Source: Rhea pennata
Lineage: Eukaryota > Chordata > Aves > Rheiformes > Rheidae
DNA: 64,000 nucleotides
Direction: 5' to 3'
Assembly (NCBI RefSeq): GCF_028389875.1
Contig: NC_084672.1
Location: 3,509,501 to 3,573,500 of the forward strand
Shown here: positions 49,801 to 62,500 of the stretch, piece after piece
Numbering within the stretch: the first letter of the stretch is position 1
Layout of the letters: every line of letters begins with the position of its first letter
Program-made: the position numbers and the translations under genes
The notes under the pieces: generated by a model
What the model saw: only the letters and a program-made list of their open reading frames with translations
Database searches by the model: none
Told to the model about the DNA's origin: nothing

Positions 49801-52233
49801 GGAAACAATGTTTAGCTCTGAGGGTTTTATACCACATACCAAGGGCTGTACGATTATTTCATGCTGTTTGTTAACAAAACGTATTTAACAGGAAGACATG
49901 AGGCAGCCTGCAATCCCCAGCCCCAAAGCCACCTCATCCGACTTCCACGCGACTGTTTCCAAAACACAACTAACTCATTCTACTACGACGTGGGCAAGTG
50001 CCCAGCGAAGATCTGCGCTGGGAAGCTGGACAAAGGTCTCCGATGTAAAGACAGCACCGCTTACTGCTGCGGTGTCTCTAAAATGGAAACCAGAGAGATC
50101 TTGTGCAACGGATACACGCTGCCGACTAAAATCGCTGTCGAATGTGGCTGCAAAAAATGCACAGAGACCAGAAAAACGGTACGAGGTAGAGCCATAGCAG
50201 CAGATAACGGCGAGCCGCTGAGGTTTGGCCACATCTACATGGGGAACAAAAGAGTGAGCATGACTGGCTACAAGGGAACCTTCTCCGTCCACATCCCAGC
50301 GGATACAGAGAGACTGGTTCTAACTTTTGTTGATCGTCTACAGAAGTTTGTGAACACCACTAAAGTCCTGCCATTCAATGAAAAGGGAGGTGCCGTGTTT
50401 CATGAGATCAAGTTACTAAGGAAGAAAGCCCCTGTCACATTAGAATCCTCTGAGACCAATGTGATTTCACTGGGAGAAATGGAAGACGATGATCCAATTG
50501 CCGAATTAGAAATCCCTCCCTATGCATTTTATAGGAAGAACGGAGAAGTCTACAAAGGCAAAGTGAAAGCCAGCGTAACATTTCTCGACCCAAGAAACAT
50601 CTCAATGGCTGATGTGACACAAAGCGACCTGAACTTTGTAGATGAGGAAGGAGATATATTTCCACTCCGCACATATGGCATGTTTTCGGTGGATTTCACT
50701 GATGAACTGGGTACCGAGTCTCTTAATGCAGGAGAAGTGAAGGTTCATTTGGACACTGCTCAGGTGAAGATGCCAGAACACCTGGAAGAGATGAAGCTTT
50801 GGTCACTGAATCCAGAGACAGGATTATGGGAGGAAGAGGGAGACTTCAGCCTTGAAAGAAGCAGACGGCATAAAAGAGAGGAAAGAACTTTTTTGGTTGG
50901 GAACATGGAGATCAAAGAAAGGCGGCTTTTTAACCTGGATGTCCCAGAGAGCAGACGGTGCTATATCAAAGTCCGAGCCTATCGAAGCGAGAGATTTCTG
51001 CCAAGTGAACAGATCCAAGGTGTAGTGGTTTCTGTTATAAACACAGAGCCAGAGCCAGGGTTCTCCTCCAACCCTCGAGCATGGGGTCGTTTTGACAGTG
51101 CGGTCACTGGTCCCAATGGTGCTTGTGTGCCAGCTTTCTGTGACGAGCAAAACCCAGAGGCCTATGCAGCTTATATCTTGGCAAGCTTGGGGGGTGAGGA
51201 ACTCGAAGCTGTATCCTCTGCTCCCAAACTCAACCCTAACGTTATTGGGGTCCCACAGCCATATCTCAACAAGCTCAATTACAGGAGGACAGACCACGAG
51301 GACCCAAACACTAAGAAAACTGCTTTCAGTATCAATATGGCCAAGCCAAGCTCCAATTCCCCAGAAGAGAACGATGGCCCTATTTACGCGTATGAAAACC
51401 TAAAAGAATGTGAGGAAGCTCCATATAGTTCTGCTCATTTCAGATTTTATAGGGTAGAGGGAGACAGGTATGACTACAATACCGTTCCCTTCAATGAAGA
51501 TGACCTTATGAGCTGGACTGATGACTACTTGGCATGGTGGCCCAAGCCCATGGAATTTAGGGCCTGCTACATTAAAGTAAAAATAAACGGACCCCAAGAG
51601 GTGAACATAAGATCTCGCAACATGGGTGGGACGCACCCCCGTACCATTGGCAAGCTCTACGGCATCAGAGACGTCCGCAGCATTCGTGCTATCGACCAGC
51701 CAAACACCTCAGCAGCCTGCCTGGAGTTCAAGTGCAGTGGCATGCTCTACGACCAAGACCGCGTGGACCGCACCCTCGTGAAAGTTGTCCCACAAGGCAG
51801 CTGCCGCCGAGAAAGCGTTAACAGTATGTTCCACGAGTACCTGGTGAACCACCTCCCCATGGCTACGAACAACGACTCCAGCGAATATACAATGCTGGCT
51901 CCTCTCGACCCACTAGGGCATAACTACGGCATCTACACAGTTACCGACCAGGACCCGAGGATTGCCAAGGAAATCGCCCTGGGCAGGTGTTTTGATGGCA
52001 CGTCTGATGGCACTTCCAGAACTATGAAGAGTGACGTTGGTGTCGCCTTGACTTTCACCTGCTCAGAAAGGAGCCCAGCAGAGCAAAGTATTTTCCAGTC
52101 CCAGAGGAACTCAGGCCAGCAGTCGCTGTCGAACCTGCCAAGAGATAGCCCAGCATATCAAAGGCCACAGGGAAGCCGCAGAACTACCCAAGGCAGAAGC
52201 CCAATGAGAGCTCAGCGCTCTCCTACGTATTAG
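40879..52233 (+). CDS. CILP: Cartilage intermediate layer protein (CILP), seven identified coding exons
   Basis: Coding exons: 40879-40939 (exon body starts at 40813), 43663-43727, 47062-47233, 48209-48523, 48632-48740, 49123-49280 and 49892-52233. All join in frame. They give about 1,073 residues; human CILP has 1,184. CILP is secreted into cartilage matrix, binds growth factors such as TGF-beta and IGF-1, and is cleaved into two chains. Domains: signal peptide MVTAKGWLLLLLLLGATSVLG, TSP type 1 repeat (SPWSTWSECS...CGQTGVQKRTRSC), a carboxypeptidase-regulatory-like domain, an Ig C2 domain (VSLCCD...GEYFC), and the large C-terminal region in one exon. The furin-type site RRHKR/EERTF at 50863-50877 matches the human chain boundary. 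The Mucin2_WxxW exon expected between 43728 and 47061 was not found, which explains the length deficit. The ATG has A at -3 and G at +4. Confidence 0.95.
40940..43662 (+). other. CILP intron after the signal-peptide exon
   Basis: No coding exon recognised on either strand. Open frames here lack homology I know. Confidence 0.7.
43728..47061 (+). other. CILP intron interval where the WxxW-domain exon is expected
   Basis: Flanking exons end and begin at phase 0, so one or more phase 0 exons encoding about 95-110 residues should lie here. Human CILP has a Mucin2_WxxW domain at this place. I searched for its WTxWFN, GDYE, FYY and VRFLC landmarks and found no clean match. The best remnant-like segment ends at 45361 with a GTAAGA donor (listed separately). 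A (TTTA)n microsatellite is near 43806-43825 and a 15-base C run is at 46964-46978. Confidence 0.6.
45283..45361 (+). pseudogene. Weak candidate for a degraded or mis-sequenced end of the CILP WxxW exon
   Basis: The last bases read AFLCPQ or RYAVRSCAR in two adjacent frames. A single missing base would make them resemble the VRFLCPP end of the human exon, and they are followed at once by a GTAAGA donor. Upstream residues do not align convincingly in any one frame, and no good acceptor in the right phase is seen. This may be chance. Confidence 0.12.
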
Positions 52234-52621
52234 AGCTGTATAGAAGCCTCGGTAAAGTTGCTCATGTTTGATTAAATATAATCTGAAAGGAATATCTACC
52301 TGCAAATAATCTATCTCAAAGCAGGTAGGTGCCATTATTTTTGAGACATAATTAAGGTGCACATTTTTTATTTTGCATTGCACCAGAATGGAAAGACAGA
52401 AGGCAAAAATTGGGGGCCAGTAGTTATAGTGGGTTCCTGTCTTATTAAATGTGTCCATAAAATCTTCTTTCTGCCTGACATTAAACAGCTTCACATGTTA
52501 GCCGAAAGGGAAAAATTAATACACAATTGGATTAAATCATGTACATAAAACATTCTTCTGTTCTGCATCTGCAGACTTTGCCAGCCCAAGTACCTGTACA
52601 GTAATTGGTAACATGAAAAGG

Positions 52622-52627
52622 AATAAA
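52622..52627 (+). terminator. Candidate poly(A) signal of CILP (proximal)
   Basis: AATAAA about 390 bases past the CILP stop codon. The region between the stop and this site is AT-rich and gene-free, as expected of a 3' UTR. A second hexamer lies at 52944. Confidence 0.55.
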
Positions 52628-52943
52628 CTGATTTCCTCATACTGAATTCAACAGCAGTTTTTTACTTGAAATGTAAGTATTTTATTTATTTCTAGCTTGT
52701 TTTAGAATGACTGTATTCAAAGCTAAAGTACCGGCAGCTGCATTTCTAAAAACTAATGTTTGATAGCATGGAGAAACCACATAGATTTGTAGGTTCCACA
52801 TGGATAAAATGACAGTCTGCTCTTGCTTCTTGCACTCTCTGAGAAGAAAATCCATGCTCTAGAATAGGGTAGATTAATAAAAAAAAGTGATTTTGTTACT
52901 TTTGACAATGGTGTATTCCTTTTGTGTTTGACATGTCGAAGTA

Positions 52944-52949
52944 AATAAA
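52944..52949 (+). terminator. Candidate poly(A) signal of CILP (distal)
   Basis: A second AATAAA about 710 bases past the stop. Use of both sites would give two 3' UTR lengths; this is inference. Confidence 0.35.
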
Positions 52950-52959
52950 CCACATGTAG

Positions 52960-55900
52960 AGTTGACTGAAGAAGAATTTGCTGAATTTCACAATTCCTTT
53001 CACAAACAGGTCACAGCTTTTTCAACACAAGGCCGATCCTGGGTACGGGTGAGTGGTTTAGCGGAGAGCTGCTGCTCCCGAGTCCAGGGCTGGGGGGGAA
53101 GGTGCCGCAGTCACCTCCAGGCTCTGTCAGGGAATCGGTCCCCAACTCACAGGCAGCACCAGCACTGTGAGATGGGGAGACACACGCAGCCGTGCTGGGA
53201 GAAGCAGAGGGCAGGTCTGGGTGAGGCATGAGCTACGGAGGCAGCAGCAGGCTCCAGCAGAAAGGAGGGAGTGGGACATAAGATGACAAGGGGAGGAGAG
53301 GGAGGGAGGGACGGAAGAGGCTGGTAACCAATGCTTTAAGGATGATAGCAAAACAGAGAATTTAGAGTAAGGGCAGAAGGTGCAGAGACAGGGAGGAGGC
53401 TAGTTTCCCTCCATATTCAGCAGCAGTGAGCAGGACTCTGTTGGGTAAGAAGCTGCTCTAATCTGAAGGTCTAATAACCCTTCTGTGGCTATCTACGCAG
53501 ATAGCTACTGCTAGGAGTCGTTGGCTAAACGCATTGCCTGGATACTTGTCAAACCTGCGTGAGCTCCCTCATCTACTTCTAGAGATGAATTGAGTACCAC
53601 ACAAGCAGAGAACACATCCTGTGCTTTACACCCAAACATACCACTAGCAATACTTCGGGGTGCAGACAAGCCTCCAACAGCGAAGTTTTCAGAAGACATC
53701 ACAAAAAGTTGGCCAGTGCTACAGGATGAAAACTCAAATTGGAATTCAAAACACATACTCAAATGTGGTTTCCCCTACCACTCAATTCCCTCTAATGCGT
53801 ATGAAGCAAGTTCTGATCTAGATCTATTCTGAACCCCATCTACAGCTCACTAAAGCAAAGGGAACCTTTCAGTAGCCCTTAGCGAACTCTGGAACAGGTT
53901 CTCAGTTCCAACAGAGCATCTCAGGCATTAAGGACAGAGCTGTGCTAAACTTGGTGCCTACGCAGTGCAATTTATGGTTAAAAAGGTAAATCACAGAGGG
54001 GAAAAAAAAAAAACTCAAACCAAACAACAATTTGTGTTCTTATGCAAATTGTCAATTATGAAAGAGAAGCAGAAAAGGAAGAGCTGTGGAATACTCTGGC
54101 ACGTCATCTTCATACCAATGAATTTAGACTGTGTGTGTTTTCTTTTGTGTCTAGTCTGCTGTGATGGTTTGGCATGAGCTTGGGCCAAGGCAGCCAGTGG
54201 GGAGCATTAGCTTGGACCTTCCCACTGAGCTCTTGGCTTGCATTGCAGACCAGCAGAGAACCTCCCCTCCCCTCCTCCTCTGCAGAGACAGTCAGCCAAA
54301 TCTTGGTCTTGATTTCATCACTTTGAGGGTGAAGTAATACAAATTATTTCTGCAGACCAATCCAGGAGTTACATGGATGAAAACAGGCTCAAGATCTGCT
54401 CCCTGTGCTGCACACAGGCTCACCAGAGCCAAACACCACTCTGGTGAAAGAAAGAGCTTAGGGCTCTTTCTTTTGGGGGAAAAATGTCTGTTCAATAGCA
54501 ACGAAACGGTCACAGCCTCAAGGCCTAAAATTCTGACTGTCCATGAAACAGGAGGAAGCTCTGCAAGTTTCCCTGAACTGTCTCCCCACTGCAGCTCAAC
54601 TCTGATTTTGAGCAACAAACTAATCTGATCTCTGCACTCACCAGGTCCCTGAGTTCTCACAGGAGGCTGCTGACAGATTACACTGGATAACAAGCAAGAC
54701 AGGTTTCAAACACAGGTGCTTACACACTATTAACAGCAAACAACTTTGGCTCAATGACTACCACACAGTGCTAACACTTCATTACTGATGAGCCGCCATT
54801 CCAAATCCATTAAGCAAATTTATCTAGGAGAAAAAGTAAACAGGTCCTAGCTTCCACCTCGCATACACAGGTTTTATGCTATAGCTCAATGTCAATTCCG
54901 AATTCTGCAGCTCCTGAGCACTTGTGTTTATGGTCAGCATAGTGCACAGTGTCCTTTCAGCAACCCGAAATGTAAACCACACTCCCACATATCACAAAGC
55001 AGAGCATCAGCTAGAGGAATGCAGAACACTGACTCAGCTCCACCCTCTGCCTTGGCTTTCAGACCACCAACCTTGAGAAATGGTCTGAAAGGGGAGACGT
55101 GGCTCCTAAACATCAGCAGGTTAGGCTAATGGCAAAGTATCTTCTATTAAGGTCACTTAGTTTCCAACCCTCAGATAAACCTGATGATTTATCCCTCCTG
55201 TTTTCAACAAAGGAAAAATACTGCCTCCCAGAAGCTATCAAGCTGCCAGCAGTCAGGATAAACAACACAAGGAGGGAGATTCTTCTCAACCTTCAAACCT
55301 TCAAATTATTCACAGATTTTTGTAAACTACTTTTTGAAAAGGCTCAGGTATACCTGTAAATATAGTCACACTTATTGTTTACTTGCAATTTATTTAGCAG
55401 TAAACAGTAATAAAGAAGATTCCTAAGGAGGAGGAGGAGGAGAATGGTTTCTGATTATGGAACAGATGCACCTGACTGCTAATCATCAGCATATTAGGAA
55501 ATATCACTCCTCATATTCATTTGAAATCGAAGATGACATCATCCCTATCCAACACAAGAGCCCTTCTGGTGTTCAGAAGTTTTGCAGATCTACTAATAAT
55601 TTGGCTCCAGGGGATCTTAAACTAAGCGTTACTGGATATTGGCCTAGGAATACCGTTGCTACTTTCTCTCTCTCTCTCCCCTGAGAGAAGAACAGCTGTT
55701 TTATTTCACTAGTACCAGCTTTCAACTGCTACGGTGGCTGTGCTTGACTTCTGCAGTGATACTGGGAATTGAATCACAGTGTCTGTATTCCAGAGTCAGT
55801 TTTGACAGGCTGCTCCACACCTCATCAGCAAATGCCTCCTTTTTGTTATGTGTGCTCATAACCTACTGGGTTAAATTCCTACAGAGTGAGGTGAAGGCAA

Positions 55901-58900
55901 AGTTTCCAAAGAGGCATCTTGACTAAAAGCTGCCTGGGGAACACTATTTCCCTTTAAAGCTTCTTTACCATGTCATTAATAGTATGCCAAAGATTTTCTC
56001 CATAAAAGTAAATACATTTTATTCTCTTTTCCTCCCATAAAATTATTGGAGTGAAGATGTGCATTTTCACAGCTAGGCCACTAACTGTTAATCAAAAAAA
56101 CCTGTCTAACCTTTGATATCTTACTGTACAGAAAGAAATTGAGAAGCTTTAAAGAAAAGATCAGAAGATGAAATTACATGCACAAATAATGTATCCTGGT
56201 TACAACATGCTTTAAGCATTATTTGGTATTAAAGAACTAACTGAAGACATTCTGAGCCAGATTTTAATTACACAATCTTTTGGCCAGCTGATCCTGATTT
56301 TCCCCTAAGAGATGCAGAGAGCACCATCTACTGGGTCTCTGACCGTACTCCACTTCAGACTTCCAGAAGATGCACGGAAACTCTCTGCTGTTACTACATG
56401 CTTTAGTTAGGACTGAAATTACCACTTGCCAGCAATGACTAGCAACAACAGATTTCACACAAGTTGCAATCTACAACTGCCACCAAGAGATGTAGGAATT
56501 ACCCTACAAGTTCTCTCTAATGCTAACATCTAACACAGACGTTGCTACTTGGAGGCTGATACTCCAACTAGCAGTACTAACACCACACAGCAGTAACTGC
56601 TTTGCACGCAATTGCAGTGAAGGTGCACGCAAGGCTACGCTGTGCATACTACTCTGGCCAAGAAGTTCTGCTCTGTGAATAACAATGCAAAAAAATAGGA
56701 ATGGCATTTTTGCTGAATTCTGAAGTTGCTTCAAAGGATCTTTCTTTGGATCCACACCAGCCTACAGCTACAGTTGCTACCAACTTCACGATGCCAGAGC
56801 AGGTTCAGAGAAAGGAGGGGAAGAGAAGGAACCCCCCCCCCCCCCAAACAACAGTGTACCCACCAAGGAATTTTCTCAAAATCATTCCTAAGAACACAGC
56901 AGATGAATTAATATTTTGATCATCTGAAAACTTTTTTTTTTCCTTGTACATTCTTCACTTCTCTACTAATTCAGCTTCTGATACAATTCATATGTAAAGC
57001 CAGACTTCCAACATACAGCTGGATTAGTGTCAAAACCTCACCATCTGTTGGAAGAAGCTTAAAGGAAGTATTTTTATCCTCAAACATCTTCACTTTGAGG
57101 CATTGGAAACTGATACCTATGAGGGTTAAAAAAAAAAAAGAAAGAAAAAAGAAAAAAAAAAATCCCAGAAGCTCCAAAAGTGGGAAAACACAAGGCAAAC
57201 TGGCATTAAATCCAGGTCAGTGCTCTCAGTGAGGTAACAGATTCACAAAAACCACCCAACACCTGCCATCTACAAAAAGAAGCCCTATCCATTCTATTGA
57301 CATAGGCAGTTATTGAACCTTTCACATAAAAGCTAATCTTAACAGAGAAAAACAAAATGACATCACAGTCTTTATTTGCAAGTAGCAGATGGGAGGGAGC
57401 AAAGCATTAAAAGATAACATTTGCTTGGAAGTGGCTGTCAATTTTTAAATTTCTGCAGCACAAATTCCACCCTTAAGTCTTCAAAGTCAAAGGAATTCTC
57501 CACAGGAGCCTAACTTTCACCTTGCTGTTGTTTCCAGGTTTTGACTCTAATTCACAGGTCTGGATTTCTTGGAGGATCATGTGTTCTAGAAAACCTGCCA
57601 GAGGCAAATTAATTGTTGGGCTAATGGCAAAGAAAAAGAATACTGCAGCATCTGCTCTAACAGATGCTTCTTTAAAAGCATTTTATCCTTGTTATTTAAC
57701 ACCCTTTTCTGAATTTTGTTTTTTTCATTAAGTCTCACTCAAGTGTATAAATCTCCTGCCACCTTGATATAAACTCCATTCAGAATAAATTCAACACATG
57801 ACTTTAGCTTTAAATTTCAGACACATGTCCTTGAAAAGACATGAATGCATTAAAAAGTCTCAATAGCTAAAAGGACATGTGGAAGAGTTTTAAGCACAAA
57901 ATGCTGGCATTTACTGACGAGCATGAGGAGAATGGAGCCTCAGTGGCAGCCAAGCCTACGCAACTTCTGCAATTTTTTTAAGTTTCCAAATTTTCAGTGA
58001 TAATTCTGTAAATATGAAGCTAATGGAACGGTGCCTCATTAAGTCTGAATATCTCCAGTGGCTCTGCTTTTTCTTCAGTGGTACTCTGAAAAACTAGAGC
58101 TGCTCCGAAGGTCTGCCCATTTTTTGTTTTGCTGTTACTGTAAACTGACACTATACAAAGAGCTCATGCAGGAAAATACAGATAAATGATCCAGCTGGCA
58201 GTGACTATTGGGTCAAGCTAAAAAGATGAAAACTCTTTATTCTGCATGAATCAAGAACAACAGTGCCATTTCAGATGAGATTTTTCTTCTTCTTCTTAGA
58301 GTGCATTGCAAAAGTTGTTCAGGGAGATTACAGTAGAAGTGATAAAAATGCAGGTACAGTAAAGTTCTAACAGAGATTCAACTTGTAGCACTACAAGATA
58401 TTATAACTAAAGAATCAGCAATATGGAATATCATTAAAGTTTGTTAGGCAGTTCTTAATCCAATTAATTGAAATATCTAATAATGCAACATAGAACTATT
58501 CAACACAAAGTTTGAAATTATTCATTATTTCCATCAAGCATCGGAAAGCTGCTTGTCATAGAGTAAAACTACCTTTGGTAAAAGAAAATACAAAACTGAA
58601 CAGAAAGCTAAAAAGGAAAGGCTGATCATATGGAATGACAGACTGCTCAGGAAGCCTTGCATAAAAAAAGAAAAAACAAAAATGACCAAGATATATGACC
58701 AAGGCATGTAGCTTCAGGTGGGGCACTCTATCAACAACCTGAGGTCAAATTCCAATCCTAAGCAAGGGACAACTGTATGTGTTAGGAGCAGTTAATTCTA
58801 AGAAAACTATCATGTATAGGAAGAGATACTCCATCTGTTGTTTCTGCAGATGCCCCTAGCTAAAGCATAAGTTATTTGTCTCACAGGGGAATAAGAGTAA

Positions 58901-59280
58901 AGTTGAAGGGTCCACAAGAATATCAAACTAGACAGTCTAAGAGTTTCAGTTAGCATTAAACTCGGAGGTACAGGAGAAACTCTAGACAAATCCCATCAGT
59001 TAAATTTACTAAAAAATATTCCACTGATGCATATGACAAAAGCTATAACTAAAAGATGGAATGGATACTCTTTTGCAAGAAATTCTATCAGTGATGAAGA
59101 CATTTGACACAAATGTCTTGCAGTCAAAGAGGCTTCTGTCCTTAAGACTCTGCTTTTGTTAAACTACTAAAAATTAGAGAAGCAAGTGACTTTAAAATTT
59201 CTAGATAAAAGTAACTGCGTACAATTTACGTTTCAAGAAAGTTAAACTGAAACTCTCTCCAAATAAAGTAAAAACATTGT
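52960..59280. other. Intergenic region between convergent CILP and MTFMT
   Basis: No supported gene. The sequence is AT-rich with short simple repeats: (GGA)n near 55428, a C run near 56834, and A-rich stretches near 57128-57160. In human, CLPX and five other genes lie between CILP and MTFMT; I see none of their exons here. Some of the right end may be MTFMT 3' UTR if a poly(A) site beyond 59292 is used. Confidence 0.6.
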
Positions 59281-59291
59281 ATAAAAATAAA

Positions 59292-59297
59292 TTTATT
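59292..59297 (-). terminator. Candidate poly(A) signal of MTFMT
   Basis: TTTATT on the plus strand is AATAAA on the gene strand, about 230 bases beyond the MTFMT stop. The position suits a short 3' UTR. Confidence 0.5.
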
Positions 59298-59524
59298 ACC
59301 CAACAGCAGAAACAGGAATTTATTCAGTCTTCAGTACTCACAGATATTCTCTTCCTTCATGGAAAAAAATGACAATTGTCAGAAACCCACAATGAAAACA
59401 TGCAGGTGATAGTAAGATCAAACCTTCTGGACAGGAAAACCAAATTTACTGTTACAAGGCAAGTATTAAAATACTTCATACACTATTAACTTACAGACAT
59501 TCTTTTCAACATTTTCGGATACGT

Positions 59525-62500
59525 TCATTGTTTTGTATCCTCTGGCAATATTTTCCTCTCTTTCAGAGTCTTTTTTGCTGTGTTAAGTTTGAGTGTTTGA
59601 AATCTGCATTCGGGATGAACTGTTTTTGAGTTCTGCTGGAACCAAGAGTGCATATATCCATTATAGAAGTCAACTGCTGAGAGTTTCTTCTTTAATACGA
59701 CTGTTTTGATTCCAACCCAGCCTTCCTGAAAAATAATTAAAAACAAACTTGGCAGGAAGCTCTTTCCAAATTTTAAAAGGATGAACTTCAGCTCTTACTA
59801 GGTTGACTGTGTTACATAACATGTTTTATTTGATGTTATCAAGTTTATATTAGGAGTCAAATTGTCACTTAAAAATAAGATAGAGACTGATTCTAATCTA
59901 CAACAATTTTGTGGAGAATGATGGACAAATAAGACAAAAGTTAACAAACAAACAATGGAAAATATTCATCTTCAGGGCACTGAATATAAAATAAAAGTAA
60001 AAAATCTACCTTGCAACGAGCTATCAGTGTTTGGGACAGTTTATGGTATAGCAGCGAACCAGGGACAGCTCCAGGGTCATTTAATACTTGACCTGAAAAC
60101 AAAGAGATTATCTTGCATTTTTATGTAAACAAGTAGGAAAAAAGTCTGAAGCATTATAATGTCTCTTTGAAACAAAGTAATCATCTCTAAGTTATTACAT
60201 TGCTCAAAAATATTCTATTGTATTCTGCACTGAATTTAACCCAAATGAGTAGAAGAGAATGAGAACAGGATGGAAGTGACTCATGAACAGCAGTTACTCT
60301 CTAGCATTGCTCTCTATCTCACACACAAAACTCATTAAGCCCTCTGTACTCTTGTAGATACCATCAGACCCCACACAACTCTCAAACTTACAGGCTACTA
60401 CAGAAAATTATTCCAGCAAGAATGCACAGGAATGACTTTCCTTGTGAGAGATCCTCAGACAAAGGCTTTAGAAGAGAATCTCCTGACTAATTAGAGGATT
60501 AGAATCCCTAATCTCAGGATTCACAGGATTTGAGACTGACTCGGTTCTACTGGACTTCCAGAAATCAGTTATTTAAATAAAGTCATCCTCCAGTACAACC
60601 ACGAATGTTCTTCAAGTTAAGTTAAATTCTTGTGGCTTTTTAAACATTAAATAGATTAATTTAAAAGTAAATACCTGTAAAACGAGGGATATTATGCACC
60701 TCCACAAAATCCAGAAGTTTAACAGTACTACCCTTCCAGAGTGTCTGCAAAGGAAACTGGAAACAGAAGCAGATGACACACTGAGAATATTTTCATGATT
60801 TCCAGGTAACTGCCTAGTTATTTTCCTTACAGAAGATACCTCTGATAGTAGCATTAGGGGAAAATTTAGGTATTAGGTTCAGATGAAAGACTTAGGTAGA
60901 TATAGTTCTCCACATTCTTCATCACCGTGACAAGCAAACTACTAGCACGCACATTCATAAGTTAAGCAGCTACCTAGAGTAGCTGCATTGGTTGCACCAC
61001 ATACTGTTACGCAAAGGTAGCGTCATAGCATTCTGAAATCCCCTCAAATGTATCAGTGGGGTACTCAAAGCTAAGGAAACAAAACAAAGCTGTTAAGCTA
61101 ATTTCAGACTTGGGATCAAGTTCAAGAAAATTCTGCTTGGCTCTAACTCCATCTCTGACACTGACTGGCATTTCACCAGACTACCCTGGCATTTTAAGCA
61201 GATTCTAGGTAGAAGCCAAAATAACTAAATAGCCTCTGAGTTTTAGTTATTAGTTGAAAATACATAAACCAAAGACAGAGGACAGGACAGGTTAGAAAAT
61301 GAACAAACAAGAAGTTGTTGCCTTACCATACTTCCTATAGCACGATGCAGTTGCATTATTTGCACAGCTGTTTGCTCTTCCCATTTTATACAGCTCTTAG
61401 CTATAGTTATTTTAGGAGCTAGGAAAATAAAACAAGAAAGTAGAAGACTTGATACCTTGCTTTGCACCTTTTTGCAAACAAATAGCTGTACTGATTTTAT
61501 TCTGATCAATGGCAGGCTTACTGTCCAGCCATAGTCATCTTATACAGACACTAGAGAAAAGTAGATTTCTTAAAAGTCTTAAGTGAGTTTATTTATATGC
61601 TCTATTCAGAATTGTTCACTTATTTACCCATTGCACTGCAAACTGATGACTGATATTTACAAGCACAGCTGAGCACTTTTGTTAGTGCTACAAACATGAA
61701 GAACAAAAAACTGCCTTGGATTTTGTGACATTGTTAGCCATTTTCATACTGCATGTGTAACTGGAAAAACACAATAATGTAGCAAGTCTGAAGAAGAATT
61801 CTGAAACATTCTTCCCTCTGTATGATTTTTTGTTTTTTAAAGCACAGAAGGCAATGAAGGGACCATATTGAGAAAGGTATCTGAAAAACATAGCCCAGCA
61901 CAATAGGAAGCAACTTAATTTCTCCAGCTGATAAAAGAAGAAAATTCAAACAAGTTGCATTAAATATGATGTGTACCTACCAAACGTTACCCCTTCTTTT
62001 GGTTGATCTTTTTTATTTTTTAAACTTTCAGGTAAATTTTTCAAAACTCTGATGAGCTGCAAAAGAAAAAAAGAGCACAGAATATACAGAATACTAACAA
62101 ATCTAAGAGTATTAATATTAGATTGTATTTACTGTTATTGGCAATAAATTTAAGATGTGCAAAACAGTACTTCAATTTCATCAGTGAAGCTTATGAGCTT
62201 TTAGAAATTCCTGTCAGCACATTCAGAACACACATCATATACACACATGCACATTAAAGGTATTCGCCCCTCTGAATCACAATTATAGCATAAATACTGT
62301 TTCATGAATGATCTGTTCACTGACAGTAATCCTAGAACAGGAGGAAAGCTGCATTTCATCAAGATGAAAAAGTAGATAAGTTTAACCTCAGTGAAATAAG
62401 TAACCATACTGTTTCCCTACAAAGTGCCTGGGTTCTTCCTTTGATAGAAATAAAATAGCAACATACAGGACCAACAGACAGCTGATCACATACTGCTTAG

